A program made the translations under genes and the position numbers. Positions 53,013 through 62,007 of a stretch of DNA of 64,000 nucleotides are shown piece after piece. The stretch spans positions 1 to 64,000 of the forward strand of contig JAHBZL010000015.1 in the NCBI GenBank assembly GCA_019635485.1, in the 5' to 3' direction. This stretch comes from Piscinibacter sp. GTDB taxonomy: Bacteria > Pseudomonadota > Gammaproteobacteria > Burkholderiales > Burkholderiaceae_C. The notes under the pieces were generated by a model, which was given only the letters and a program-made list of their open reading frames with translations, did not search any database and had not been told where the DNA came from. The stretch's first letter is position 1, and each line of letters opens with the position of its first letter.

Positions 53013-55880
53013 TCAGCCGCGGCCGGCCAGCAGTTCGCGCAGCAGGGTGCGCAGCCGCTCGGGGTCGATCGGCTTGGCCAGCGCCGCCTGCACCCCGCTC
53101 GCGGCCAGGGCCTGTTCGTCGAAACCGTCCGCGTTGCCGCTGACCAGCAGCACCGGCAGGCCGGGGCGCAGGCGGCGCGCCTCGTGCGCGAGCTGCAGCC
53201 CGGTCAGCTGCGGCATCGTGTGGTCGGTGAGCAGCAGGTCGACGGCCTGTGCGCCGTCGGCCAGGCGGTCGAGCGCGGCCCGCGGGTCGCGCAGCAGCGT
53301 CACCTGCAGGCCCCACGAGCCGAGCAGTTCGGCGAGGTAGTTGCCCACCATCGGCTCGTCCTCGACCAGCAGCACGCGGCCGGCCAGCGTGCCGGCCGGC
53401 GCGGCCGGCGGTGCGGCGAGCTCCGCGGTGTCGAGTGGCGCCGGCGCGGCGGGCAGCATGACGCGGAAGGTCGCGCCCTGCCCGGGTGCGCTGTCGACGA
53501 CGACATGGCCGCCGTGGTCGTGCACGATGCCGTGCACCATCGCCAGCCCCATGCCCGACCCGTGCCCGACCTCCTTGGTCGTGTAGAACGGATCGAACAT
53601 GCGCTGCATCACGTCGGGGGCGATGCCGCTGCCGTCGTCGGCCACCCGGAGTTCGACCCAGGTGCCGGCGTCGACCCGCTCGCCGCACGAGCGGCACTGC
53701 CAGCCGCCGCGGGCGCACTGCAGCCCCACGCGCAGCCGGCCGGCGCCGGGCAGCGCGTCGCGCGCGTTGATGCACAGGTTGAACAGCACCTGCTCGAGCT
53801 GCACCGCGTCGGCCTCGACCGGCGGCAGCGCGGCGTCGTCCTGCAGGCCCTGCGTGTCGAGCAGGATCGAGGAGGGCAGCGTCGCGCGCAGCAGCTGCAC
53901 GGCCTGGCGCGCCAGCGGTGCCGGCGCGAGCGTGCGCCGCGCCACCGGGCGGCGCCGCGCGAAGGCGAGCATCTGCGCGATCAGCTCGCGCGCGCGCTGC
54001 GCGGCCAGGTGCGCCTGGCCGAGCTGGCGCACCAGCGTCGCGTCGCCCAGCGTCTCGGCGCGCTCCTGGCCCATCACCAGGTAGCCGATGACGCTGGTCA
54101 GGATGTTGTTGAAGTCGTGCGCGATGCCGCCCGTCAGCTGGCCGATCGCCTCCATCTTCTGCGCCTGGCGCAGCTGCGCCTCGAGCCGGCCGCGCTCGAG
54201 CTCGGCGGCGCGGCGTGCGCTGATGTCGCGCAGGTGGCCGACGAAGATGCTGCCCTCGGGCACCGCCGCGACGCTGATCGCGAGCTCGACCGGGATCTCG
54301 CGCCCGTCGGCGGTCAACGCGGTGGTCTCGACCAGCCGGCCGAGCATCGGGCCGCGGCCGCTGGCGCGGAAGTGCTTCAGGCCGCGCGTGTGGGCCTCGC
54401 GGTGCCGCTCGGGCAGGATCAGTTCGGCCAGCAGGCGGCCGAGCGCGTCGGCGCGGCGGTGGCCGAAGATGCGCTCGGCGGCGGCGTTGAACTCGACGAT
54501 GCGGCCCTCGCCGTCCATGCCGATCACGGCGTCGAACGCGGCCTCGACGGTGGCGCGCAGGCGCGCCTCGCTGCGCTGCAGCGCCCGTTCGCGCTCGCGG
54601 CGTTCGCTGATGTCGCGTGCGATGGCCAGCGCATGTGGCTGGCCGCGGTGGCGGAACGGCATCACGCGCAGGTCGATGTCGAAGCTCGAGTGCCGTGCGT
54701 CGGCGCGCAGCGCCGTCGTCTCCACCTGCACCGTCTCGCCGGCCAGCGCGCGGCGCACGAACGAGAGGCGCTCGCGCACGTAGTCGGCCGGCAGCTCGGG
54801 CGAATAGTCGCGGCCGATCACCTCGTCGCGGCTGTAGCCGTACATGCGCAGCATGGCCGGGTTGGCGTCGACCACGCGCAGGTTCGAGTCCCACAGCACG
54901 AAGCCGTCCGAGGCGGCCTCGAAGATCGCGCGGTACTGCTCCTCGCGCATCTGCAGCGCCTCGATGGCGGCCTTGCGCTCGGTGATGTCGCGCGTGAAGG
55001 CCAGCAGGTGCGGGCGGCCGTCGATCACGGCCGGCTTCAGGCGCACCTCGTCCCAGTGCAGGCTGCCGTCCTTGTTGCGGCGCCGCCATTCGAAGGGCGG
55101 GCAGTCGCCCGCCCGCGCCCGCGCCATCCACTGCGCGGCGTGCTCGGCGGTGTAGGGCGGCTCGCCGGCGCTGATGTCGGCCACCGTCAGGCGCGGCCAT
55201 TCGTCGCGCGGCCAGCCGTAGGTCTCGCAGGCCTTCGGGTTGACGTCGAGGATCGCGCCGGTGTCCCAGTCGTGGATGAGGACGGCGTCCTCGGCGGCGT
55301 CGAAGATCGCCCGGTAGCTGGCCTCGGAGCGGCGCAGCGCCGCGCCGGCGGCGCGGCGCTCGATCTCGGCGGCGGCACGCACGGCGACGATCTTCAGCAT
55401 CGCCTCGGCGTGTTCGGCGTCGCCGTCGGCGATCGGCGTGCGGTCCATCGCCACCAGCAGCCCGAGCGGCTCGCCGTGGCCATCGTGCAGCGGGTAGGCG
55501 GCATACGAGTCCATGCCCTTGGCGCGGAAGATCGTGCCGGGGCGGAACTCGGCGGCGACGCCGGCCGCGACGTAGCGGTAGTCGCGCCCCACCACCTGCG
55601 CGCAGGGCGAGCCCTCGACCGCGTAGTCGAAGCTGGCCAGCGCGCGGCCGTCCATCCAGGCCGCTAGCGTGCGCAGCGTGCAGCGCTGCGGGTCCGCGAA
55701 CACGGCCACGAAGGCCGTGCTGACCTGCAGCGACTCGGCCAGCTCGGCCACCAGCATGGCGAAGGGTTCGGGCCCGCCGGGCTGCGCGACCGCCAGCGCG
55801 ATGCGGCGCAGCGCCGCCAGGCGCGAGGGCAGGAGCGAAGCGTCCGCGGCGGCGCGGGCCGGGTTCTCCAGGGGCGACAT
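53013..55880 (-). CDS. Hybrid sensor histidine kinase (GAF-PAS-PAS-PAS-HisKA-HATPase-REC)
   Basis: A 955-aa soluble hybrid kinase without membrane segments. GAF is at about 30-180, followed by three PAS domains (about 185-305, 305-430, 430-555) each ending in an RDITERK- or RDISERR-type PAC motif. The phospho-accepting His is in GGIAHDFNNILTSV near residue 590; N/G boxes of the ATPase include LFNLCINARDAL and GSGMGLAMVHGIVHDHGG. The C-terminal receiver (about 835-950) has Asp in LLLTDHTMPQL. The zinc-ribbon-like CRSCGE insertion in the ATPase domain is unusual. It would sense a cytosolic signal; its output partner is unknown. Confidence 0.93.
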   Translation of the reverse strand: MSPLENPARAAADASLLPSRLAALRRIALAVAQPGGPEPFAMLVAELAESLQVSTAFVAVFADPQRCTLRTLAAWMDGRALASFDYAVEGSPCAQVVGRDYRYVAAGVAAEFRPGTIFRAKGMDSYAAYPLHDGHGEPLGLLVAMDRTPIADGDAEHAEAMLKIVAVRAAAEIERRAAGAALRRSEASYRAIFDAAEDAVLIHDWDTGAILDVNPKACETYGWPRDEWPRLTVADISAGEPPYTAEHAAQWMARARAGDCPPFEWRRRNKDGSLHWDEVRLKPAVIDGRPHLLAFTRDITERKAAIEALQMREEQYRAIFEAASDGFVLWDSNLRVVDANPAMLRMYGYSRDEVIGRDYSPELPADYVRERLSFVRRALAGETVQVETTALRADARHSSFDIDLRVMPFRHRGQPHALAIARDISERRERERALQRSEARLRATVEAAFDAVIGMDGEGRIVEFNAAAERIFGHRRADALGRLLAELILPERHREAHTRGLKHFRASGRGPMLGRLVETTALTADGREIPVELAISVAAVPEGSIFVGHLRDISARRAAELERGRLEAQLRQAQKMEAIGQLTGGIAHDFNNILTSVIGYLVMGQERAETLGDATLVRQLGQAHLAAQRARELIAQMLAFARRRPVARRTLAPAPLARQAVQLLRATLPSSILLDTQGLQDDAALPPVEADAVQLEQVLFNLCINARDALPGAGRLRVGLQCARGGWQCRSCGERVDAGTWVELRVADDGSGIAPDVMQRMFDPFYTTKEVGHGSGMGLAMVHGIVHDHGGHVVVDSAPGQGATFRVMLPAAPAPLDTAELAAPPAAPAGTLAGRVLLVEDEPMVGNYLAELLGSWGLQVTLLRDPRAALDRLADGAQAVDLLLTDHTMPQLTGLQLAHEARRLRPGLPVLLVSGNADGFDEQALAASGVQAALAKPIDPERLRTLLRELLAGRG

Positions 55881-56075
55881 GGCGCCAGTCTAGGCCGCCG
55901 ACCGCCGGCCGGGGCCGCGATTGCCCGCGCGATACCGGCCGGATACATGGCCGATGCAAACGCAACCAAACGACGCACGCGGACTGCCCCGTCCGGGCCG
56001 CACGACACGCCGCTGATACCGGCGCCGGCGATGCTGGCGTCCTCGCGGCCGAGCGCCGCCGTCCGGGAACACACC

Positions 56076-56873
56076 ATGCCTTTCACCGCCGAACCGTCCT
56101 TCGACGACGACCTGCCGCGTGTCGTCGCGCTGCACAGCAGCGGGGCCGGCGGCCGCCAGTGGGACGCCTGGCGTCGCCTGCCGCTGCGCGCCCGCTGGAG
56201 CACGCCCGACCTGCTCGGCTACGGCGGCGACGTGGCCTGGCCCGTCGACGCCGGCACGACGCTCGATGCGGAGGCACAGCGTCTCGCGGACCTGCTGAGC
56301 GCCGCGCCGCGCGGCGTGCACCTGGTGGGCCATTCGTACGGCGGGACCGTCGCGCTGCAGCTGGCGCTGCGCTGGCCGCAGCACGTGCGCAGCCTGACGC
56401 TGTACGAGCCGGTCCGCTTCGCCCTGCTGCGCGACGGCGATGCCGGGCTGTGGCGCGACATCGTCGGCGTCGGCCGCGAGATCGGCGCACAGACGCTGGC
56501 GGGCCACGCCGCGACGGCCGCGCACCGGTTCGTCGACTACTGGTCGGGCCCGGGCGCCTGGGCCGGGCTGCCGCGCGCGCGGCAGGACGCCGTGGCCGCC
56601 CGCATGGGCAAGGTGCGCGCCGAGTTCGAGGCGCTGTTCGACGACGCGGTGCCGGCCTCGGCCTACCGCCAGCTCGGCATGCCGGTGCGCGTGCTGTGCG
56701 GCACGCGTTCGCCGCTGCCGGCGCTGCGCGTCTGCGTGCGGCTCGTGCAGGCCTGCCCCGCGGCACGGCTGGTGCGGCTGGACGGCCTCGGCCACCTCGG
56801 CCCGATCGAGGCCCCGGCGCGCGTCGCCGCGCAGCTCGCGCTGCCGCTGACGCACTGGGCGCAGGCCGCCTAG
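56076..56873 (+). CDS. Alpha/beta-hydrolase
   Basis: A 265-aa alpha/beta-hydrolase with oxyanion segment VVALHSSGAGGRQWD, nucleophile Ser in LVGHSYGGTVALQLA near residue 92, and His in LDGLGHLGPIEAP near the C terminus. The LHSSGAGGRQW start resembles small esterase/lactonase-like proteins. The ATG at 56076 has GGGAA upstream; earlier in-frame ATGs would add a low-complexity head. An MFS gene follows after 12 bp, so the two are probably cotranscribed. Confidence 0.85.
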   Translation: MPFTAEPSFDDDLPRVVALHSSGAGGRQWDAWRRLPLRARWSTPDLLGYGGDVAWPVDAGTTLDAEAQRLADLLSAAPRGVHLVGHSYGGTVALQLALRWPQHVRSLTLYEPVRFALLRDGDAGLWRDIVGVGREIGAQTLAGHAATAAHRFVDYWSGPGAWAGLPRARQDAVAARMGKVRAEFEALFDDAVPASAYRQLGMPVRVLCGTRSPLPALRVCVRLVQACPAARLVRLDGLGHLGPIEAPARVAAQLALPLTHWAQAA

Positions 56874-56885
56874 AATCGCGGCCCC

Positions 56886-58121
56886 GTGCCCGCTCCCTTG
56901 CCCGACTCCCGCCAGGCGTGGATCCGCCTGGCCTTCACGCTCGCGCTGATGACGATCGGCTCGGCGGGCATGTACGTGGTCGCGGTGGTGCTGCCGGCGG
57001 TGCAGGCCGAGTTCGGCGTCGCGCGCGCCGACGCCTCGCTGCCGTACACGGCGATGATGATCGGCTTCGGCCTGGGCGGCGTGCTGATGGGCCGCCTGGC
57101 GGACCGCTTTGGCGTGCTGGTTCCGCTGCTGATCGGCGCGGCCGGGCTCGGCGGGGGCTTCGCGCTCGCCGCCGCGAGCGGCGGGATCGGCAGCTTCGCG
57201 CTCGCGCACGGCGTGCTGCTCGGGCTGTTCGGCTGCTCGGCGACCTTCGCGCCGCTGGTGGCCGACACCTCGCTGTGGTTCGTGCGCCGGCGCGGCATCG
57301 CCGTCGCGATCTGCGCCAGCGGCAACTACCTGGCCGGCGCGCTGTGGCCGCCGATCGTGCAGCACTTCGTCGAGCTGGTCGGCTGGCGCAGCACCTACCT
57401 CGGGCTCGCCGGGCTGAGCGTGGTCGCGCTGCCGCTGCTGGCGCTCGCGCTGCGGGCCCGGCCGCCGGCGCCGGTGGCCGGCGCGGCGCCGGCGGCCCAG
57501 GCCGCCGCGTCATCGGCGGTGCGGCCGTTCGGCTTCTCGCTGAACCAGGCCCAGGCGCTGCTGTGCGTCGCCGGCGTGGCCTGCTGCGTCGCGATGGCGA
57601 TGCCGCAGGTGCACATCGTCGCCTACTGCACCGACCTCGGCTACGGCGCGGCGCGCGGCGCGCAGATGCTCTCGCTGATGCTCGCGGCCGGCATCGTGAG
57701 CCGGCTGGTCTCCGGGGCGATCTGCGACCGCATCGGCGGGCTGCGCACGCTGCTGCTCGGTTCGGTGCTGCAGGGCACGGCACTGCTGATGTTCCTGCCG
57801 TTCGACGGCCTGGTGCCGCTGTACGTGGTGTCGGCGCTGTTCGGCCTGTTCCAGGGCGGCATCGTGCCGAGCTACGCGATCATCGTGCGCGAGCATTTCC
57901 CGAGCGCCGAGGCCGGTGCGCGCGTCGGCACCGTGCTGATGTGCACGCTGCTGGGCATGGCGCTGGGCGGCTGGATGTCCGGCAAGGTGTTCGACCTGAC
58001 CGGCTCCTACCAGGCCGCGTTCGTCAACGGCATCGCGTGGAACCTGGTCAACCTGGGCATCGCGCTGCTGCTGCTGCACGGCTGGCGGCGCCAGCGCCTC
58101 GTCGCGGCGCCGGCGCACTGA
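56886..58121 (+). CDS. MFS transporter, OxlT/monocarboxylate-like
   Basis: A 411-aa MFS protein with twelve helices. Loop 2-3 motif GVLMGRLADRFG near residue 60 and loop 8-9 motif LVSGAICDRIGGLR near 275 are clear. The N-terminal pattern GSAGMYVVAVVLPAVQAEFGVARADASL is typical of OxlT/monocarboxylate-type carriers. The start is a GTG 12 bp after the hydrolase stop, suggesting that the carrier imports or exports the substrate or product of that hydrolase. Confidence 0.9.
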   Translation: MPAPLPDSRQAWIRLAFTLALMTIGSAGMYVVAVVLPAVQAEFGVARADASLPYTAMMIGFGLGGVLMGRLADRFGVLVPLLIGAAGLGGGFALAAASGGIGSFALAHGVLLGLFGCSATFAPLVADTSLWFVRRRGIAVAICASGNYLAGALWPPIVQHFVELVGWRSTYLGLAGLSVVALPLLALALRARPPAPVAGAAPAAQAAASSAVRPFGFSLNQAQALLCVAGVACCVAMAMPQVHIVAYCTDLGYGAARGAQMLSLMLAAGIVSRLVSGAICDRIGGLRTLLLGSVLQGTALLMFLPFDGLVPLYVVSALFGLFQGGIVPSYAIIVREHFPSAEAGARVGTVLMCTLLGMALGGWMSGKVFDLTGSYQAAFVNGIAWNLVNLGIALLLLHGWRRQRLVAAPAH

Positions 58122-58133
58122 GGCCGGCCGGCG

Positions 58134-58616
58134 TCAGGCCGTGACCGCCTTGCCGGCCTGCCAGCGCGCCAGCTCGGCGCGCGCGGCGCGGCTGTCCAGC
58201 GCCGCGTCGGCGCCGGCGCTCGGCGCGCACAGCTCGATCACGTAGCCGTTCGGGTCGCGCAGGTAGATCGAGCGGATGAAGCCGTGGTCGGAGATGCCGC
58301 GCACCTCGATGCCGGCCTGCTGCGCCAGCTGCTTCATCGGCAGCAGCGCGGCCTCGTCGACGGCCAGCGCGATGTGCAGGTCGAAGTCGTGCTGGGCGCG
58401 GAACTCGAACGGCATGTCCGGCGCCTCGAAGAAGGCCAGGAAGCTGCCGTCGCCGAGGCGGAAGAAGGTGTGCAGCACGGACGTCGGCCGGCCGGTCTTG
58501 GTCTCGTGGAGGGTCAGCGCGCCGGCCAGCGGCAGGCCGAGGAAATCCTCGTAGAAGCGGCGCGTCTCCTCGGAGTCGCGGCAGCGGTAGGCGTTGTGGT
58601 GCAGGCCGTGGATCAT
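58134..58616 (-). CDS. VOC-family glyoxalase/dioxygenase-like protein
   Basis: A 160-aa VOC protein. The N-terminal GLHHNAYRCRDSEETRRFYEDFLGLPL and C-terminal IRSIYLRDPNGYVIELCAP are those of extradiol-dioxygenase/glyoxalase I-like proteins, with metal-ligand candidates His6 or His7, His near residue 82 and the Glu in YVIELC. The substrate is unknown. It is 13 bp downstream of the GST gene, and VOC-GST pairs are common in detoxification operons. Confidence 0.87.
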   Translation of the reverse strand: MIHGLHHNAYRCRDSEETRRFYEDFLGLPLAGALTLHETKTGRPTSVLHTFFRLGDGSFLAFFEAPDMPFEFRAQHDFDLHIALAVDEAALLPMKQLAQQAGIEVRGISDHGFIRSIYLRDPNGYVIELCAPSAGADAALDSRAARAELARWQAGKAVTA

Positions 58617-58629
58617 GGTGGGTTCCGGT

Positions 58630-59307
58630 TCAGAAGTTGGCGAACGCCTGCGTGCGCCGCGGAGCGACGATCAGCGCGTCGAAGGCGCGGTTCACGTCGT
58701 TCCAGCACGGCAGCGCGTGCATGCGGGCCAGCCAGCGGGAGATGTTGCGCCAATGCGCGTAGTCGATGCGCACCGCGGCGCCGAGCGTCAGCAGCGCGGC
58801 ACCGAAGTAGTCGGCCAGCGTGATGGCATCGCCGCAGACGAAATCGTTGTGCGGGCCGATCAGCGCCTCGTCGAGGATGCCGAGCCAGCGCCGGGCGCGT
58901 TCGCGGGCCCAGTCCAGCGTGTGCTGCTGGGCCGCCGCATCGCCGCGGTGGTGGTGCGGGAACAGCTGCGGGTAGACGAAGCCGTAGCCGAAGTCGCGCA
59001 CGAAGCCGGTGTTGAACCAGTCGAGCCGCTCGTTGACGCGCGCGCGCAGCCGCAGGTCGACCGGGTAGGCCGCGTTGCCGTGGCGTTCGGCCAGGTACTT
59101 CAGGATCGCGCTGGTCTCGGTCAGACGGAAGCTGCCGTCCTCCAGCACCGGCACCTGGCAGCTCGGGTTCAGTTCGGCGAAGGGCAGCTGCAGGTGCTCG
59201 CCGGCGAACAGGTCGACGTGCAGCAGGTCCAGCGCGATGCGCTGGTCGGCCGCGTACAGCAGGATCGCGCGGCTGGTGGTGGAGACCGGGTGGTGGTGGA
59301 GCTTCAT
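58630..59307 (-). CDS. Glutathione S-transferase
   Basis: A 225-aa GST. The thioredoxin-like domain (1-78) has the glutathione-site segments HHPVSTTSRAILLYAAD, NPSCQVPVLED and the ETSAILKYLAERHG loop with its Glu-Thr/Ser pair. The helical C-terminal domain contains the N-capping-box region FVCGDAITLADYFGA. The Ser/Thr near residue 9-11 is the candidate catalytic residue. The VOC gene downstream suggests conjugation or isomerisation of an electrophile. Confidence 0.92.
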   Translation of the reverse strand: MKLHHHPVSTTSRAILLYAADQRIALDLLHVDLFAGEHLQLPFAELNPSCQVPVLEDGSFRLTETSAILKYLAERHGNAAYPVDLRLRARVNERLDWFNTGFVRDFGYGFVYPQLFPHHHRGDAAAQQHTLDWARERARRWLGILDEALIGPHNDFVCGDAITLADYFGAALLTLGAAVRIDYAHWRNISRWLARMHALPCWNDVNRAFDALIVAPRRTQAFANF

Positions 59308-59435
59308 CGGGGTTCTCACGTTGTTCGGAACGTGCCCGGACTCTAGGCAGCGGCCGCCCGCTGCACATGCCCCGAAGGAGCCACGGCGGCCGCGCATGGC
59401 GGGCCATGGTGCGGACATGGCGCGGACATGGACCC

Positions 59436-60038
59436 TCAGCGCCGGCACTGCTCGCGCAGTGCCGCGGCGGCGAGAAAAGGCAGCGACAGCACGCCCATGC
59501 CGGCGCCGAGGTACTCGCCCTTCAGGCAGTCGCCCTGCGCGCCCCGGGCGATGCCGGCGCCGAGCCGATCCGCCGGCGATGCGTCGGCCGGCCCGACACG
59601 CCCGGCCTGGGCGGCGAGGCCCGGCCGCCGTGCGCTGTCGCGGATGGCGCGGGCGGTGAGCTCGGAGTCGAGGCGCGGCGGAAGGGCGGGCGCGGCGGAG
59701 GCGGGGAGGGCGGCCGCCTCCGCGACCCGGGGTGTTGGCGTCGGCTCCGTCGCCTGCGGCGTGGACAAGGGGGGGCGGCTAGGCGCGGCGTTCACCCGGG
59801 TGGGACGCGGCGCGGCGACGCGTGTGTCGGGCGGGGCCGGTCGCGTCGCCGCAGAAACCGGAGGAGTCGTCGGCGCCGCCCGCACCCACGGCAGCAGCCG
59901 AACGGCGACCGCCGGGGCGGCCGGGCCGGTGCGCGGCGGCGGCCCCGCCGCGAGCCACAGCCACAGCGCCGCCGCGTGCAGCAGCAGCACGGCAGCCAGC
60001 ACGGCCGCGCGCCCTCGCTTGCCGCGCCAGGGCTTCAT
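59436..60038 (-). CDS. Membrane-anchored Pro/Ala-rich protein, TonB-like architecture
   Basis: A 200-aa protein with a single N-terminal transmembrane anchor (AAVLAAVLLLHAAALWLWLAAG) preceded by a basic head, then about 80 residues rich in Pro, Ala, Thr and Arg, then a short C-terminal domain (GDCLKGEYLGAGMGVLSLPFLAAAAL). The layout is like TonB or cell-envelope linker proteins, but no TonB C-terminal fold is present. No function is assigned. The 12-bp gap to the HTH gene upstream suggests cotranscription. Confidence 0.6.
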   Translation of the reverse strand: MKPWRGKRGRAAVLAAVLLLHAAALWLWLAAGPPPRTGPAAPAVAVRLLPWVRAAPTTPPVSAATRPAPPDTRVAAPRPTRVNAAPSRPPLSTPQATEPTPTPRVAEAAALPASAAPALPPRLDSELTARAIRDSARRPGLAAQAGRVGPADASPADRLGAGIARGAQGDCLKGEYLGAGMGVLSLPFLAAAALREQCRR

Positions 60039-60050
60039 CGTGTCGGACGT

Positions 60051-60272
60051 TCAGCCGGGGGCTTCGCCGGGCCGGAACTCGAGCAGGTCGCCGGGCTGGC
60101 ATTCGAGCGCCGCGCAGATGCGCGCCAGCGTGTCGAAGCGCACGCCGCGCACCTTGCCGGACTTCAGCAGCGAGATGTTCTGCTCGGTGATGCCGACCTG
60201 CTCGGCGAGTTCGCGCGAGCGCATCTTGCGGCGCGCCAGCATCACGTCCAGGTTGACGACGATGTGGCCCAT
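60051..60272 (-). CDS. Small XRE/Cro-type regulator (YozG-like)
   Basis: A 73-aa single-domain helix-turn-helix protein: MIVVNLD-like start GHIVVNLDVMLARRKM, then SRELAEQVGITEQNISLLKSGKVRGVRFDTLARICAALECQPGDLLEF. This is the YozG/Cro-CI class that is nearly always encoded with a DUF2975 membrane protein. Its start overlaps the DUF2975 stop by one base. It probably represses its own operon via the inverted repeat upstream of DUF2975. Confidence 0.92.
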   Translation of the reverse strand: MGHIVVNLDVMLARRKMRSRELAEQVGITEQNISLLKSGKVRGVRFDTLARICAALECQPGDLLEFRPGEAPG

Positions 60273-60850
60273 CAGACGAAGCCCTGGTGGTCCTCGGCCA
60301 CGCGCACGGCCTCGGCCATCACGGTGGCGATCGCGATCAGCACCGCGGCCAGCAGCACCGCCATGTAGTCGTTCCACGACAGGCTGAGGGCCAGCATGCG
60401 TCGGCCCGGCGGGTTGCCCATTGTCAGCAGCACCGAGGCCGCGGCCCGCACCAGCGGCGCCAGCAGCGCCGAGCCGAGCAGCGCCCACGCGAAGCGCCGC
60501 AGCCGGGCCAGCGCCGGCCGGCCGAACACCCGGCCGCGCGCGTACTCGCCGAACAGCCGCCACAGCTGCCAGAGCGCATAGAGGCCGAGCGCCACCGGCG
60601 CCACGCTGAGCAGGGCGCCGAGCAGCTGCACCTGTGTGTCGACGGTGGTCTCGCGCACGCCGGCCAGCTGCGGCGCGAGTTCGCGCACCGCCTCCGGCGA
60701 GGTCCAGAACCAGACCGGCACGGCCAGCAGCACGGCGGCGCCGAACAGGCACAGCGCGCGCACGAGCCGCACGGTGCGGCGCAGCGCCGGGGGCAGTTCG
60801 AGCGGGGTCACGGCATCGTCCACGGGTGGCTCCGGTTGTCTGTCATGCAT
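60272..60850 (-). CDS. DUF2975 membrane protein
   Basis: A 192-aa protein with four predicted transmembrane helices: LVRALCLFGAAVLLAVPVWF, LLSVAPVALGLYALWQLWRLF, LLGSALLAPLVRAAASVLL and MAVLLAAVLIAIATVMAEA. The GRVFGRPALARLRRFAWALL segment and final AEAVRVAEDHQGFV are the DUF2975 signature. It always partners a YozG-type regulator and may act as a membrane-bound modulator of it. The start at 60850 is followed upstream by an A+T-rich divergent promoter region. Confidence 0.88.
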   Translation of the reverse strand: MHDRQPEPPVDDAVTPLELPPALRRTVRLVRALCLFGAAVLLAVPVWFWTSPEAVRELAPQLAGVRETTVDTQVQLLGALLSVAPVALGLYALWQLWRLFGEYARGRVFGRPALARLRRFAWALLGSALLAPLVRAAASVLLTMGNPPGRRMLALSLSWNDYMAVLLAAVLIAIATVMAEAVRVAEDHQGFV

Positions 60851-60858
60851 TGAAAGTT

Positions 60859-60873
60859 TATCGTAAAACAATA
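60859..60873. promoter_or_regulatory. Inverted repeat TATCGT-AAA-ACAATA upstream of DUF2975
   Basis: Imperfect 6-bp arms (five of six pair) lie in the A+T-rich 70-bp gap between DUF2975 and the divergent aldo/keto reductase, 9 bp from the DUF2975 start. The site has the size expected for a YozG-type dimer. Regulation is inferred from position only. Confidence 0.4.
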
Positions 60874-60920
60874 AGAAACTGGAGGCGAGATCGCGGAAAC
60901 CTTGTCCGTACACTCGCGGC

Positions 60921-61988
60921 ATGACCACCTTCACTCCCGTTCCCCTGGGCCGCAGCGAGCTGCGTGTCACCCCGATCTGCCTCGGCACCATGACCTTCGG
61001 CGAGCAGGTCGGCGAGGCGCAGGCGCATGCGATCCTGGACCACGCCGTCGCGCGCGGCGTCACCTTCATCGACACCGCCGAGATGTACTCGGTGCCGGCG
61101 CGCCGCGAGACCTACGGTGCCACCGAGCGCATCCTGGGCAACTGGTTCGCCGCCCGGCCCGGGATGCGCCAGAAGGTCGTGCTGGCCAGCAAGGTGGCCG
61201 GGCCGTCGCGTGCCATGGACTGGGTGCGCAACGGCAGCGCGGACCTGACGCGCGCCGAGATCGTGGCCTCCTGCGACGCGAGCCTGCAGCGGCTGCGCAC
61301 CGACGTGATCGACCTCTACCAGATCCACTGGCCGGCGCGCAACGTGCCGACCTTCGGCGCGATCTACTTCGACCCGGCCAAGGAGCGCGCCTATGCGTCG
61401 ATCCACGAGCAGCTCGAGGGCCTGGCGGACCTCGTCAAGGCCGGCAAGGTGCGTGCGATCGGGCTCTCCAACGAATCCGCCTGGGGCGTGGCCGAGTTCG
61501 TGCGCGTGGCCGAGCAGCACGGCCTGCCGCGCATCGCGAGCGTGCAGAACCCGTACGCGCTGACCAGCCGCGCGCTCGACAACGGCCTGGACGAGGTGAT
61601 GTACCGCCTCGGCGTCGGGCTGCTCGCGTACTCGCCGCTGGCCTTCGGCGCGCTGACCGGCAAGTACGACGAGATCGGCCTGGACGGCGACCGGCAGCCT
61701 GGCCGGCTGGCGCTGTTCGATTCGATGAAGAAACAGCGCTGGGGCCGCCCCGAGGCGATCGCCGCGGCGCGGCTGTACAACGCGCTCGCGCGCCGCCACG
61801 GCCTGCAGCCCGCGCAGCTCGCGCTGGCGTTCTGCTACCGCAGCTGGCGTGTCGCGAGCACGATCATCGGCGTGACCTCGCGCGAGCAGCTCGACCAGGA
61901 CCTCGACGCCTGGGGCACGACGCTGTCGCCCGAGCTGCTGGTAGAGATCGACGCGATCCGCTGGACGCACCGCGACCCGGCGCAGTAG
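60921..61988 (+). CDS. Aldo/keto reductase (Tas-like)
   Basis: A 355-aa TIM-barrel NADP(H)-dependent oxidoreductase. The catalytic tetrad is Asp in FIDTAEMYS, Tyr in the same segment, Lys in VLASKVAG and His in LYQIHWPAR. The NADP-binding tail includes VASTIIGVTSREQLDQDLDA. Size and GRSELRVTPICLGTMTFGEQ match the Tas subgroup of E. coli. The physiological carbonyl substrate is unknown. It is divergent from DUF2975. Confidence 0.93.
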   Translation: MTTFTPVPLGRSELRVTPICLGTMTFGEQVGEAQAHAILDHAVARGVTFIDTAEMYSVPARRETYGATERILGNWFAARPGMRQKVVLASKVAGPSRAMDWVRNGSADLTRAEIVASCDASLQRLRTDVIDLYQIHWPARNVPTFGAIYFDPAKERAYASIHEQLEGLADLVKAGKVRAIGLSNESAWGVAEFVRVAEQHGLPRIASVQNPYALTSRALDNGLDEVMYRLGVGLLAYSPLAFGALTGKYDEIGLDGDRQPGRLALFDSMKKQRWGRPEAIAAARLYNALARRHGLQPAQLALAFCYRSWRVASTIIGVTSREQLDQDLDAWGTTLSPELLVEIDAIRWTHRDPAQ

Positions 61989-62007
61989 CGGCCCGCGCGG
62001 ACGCCGC

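Noticed and set aside
49864-55965. Very long leftward open frame running from the response regulator through the hybrid kinase region
   Set aside because: It merges the real OmpR regulator C-terminal part with thousands of bases in the wrong frame over genes on both strands; the separate genes have clear starts and domains.
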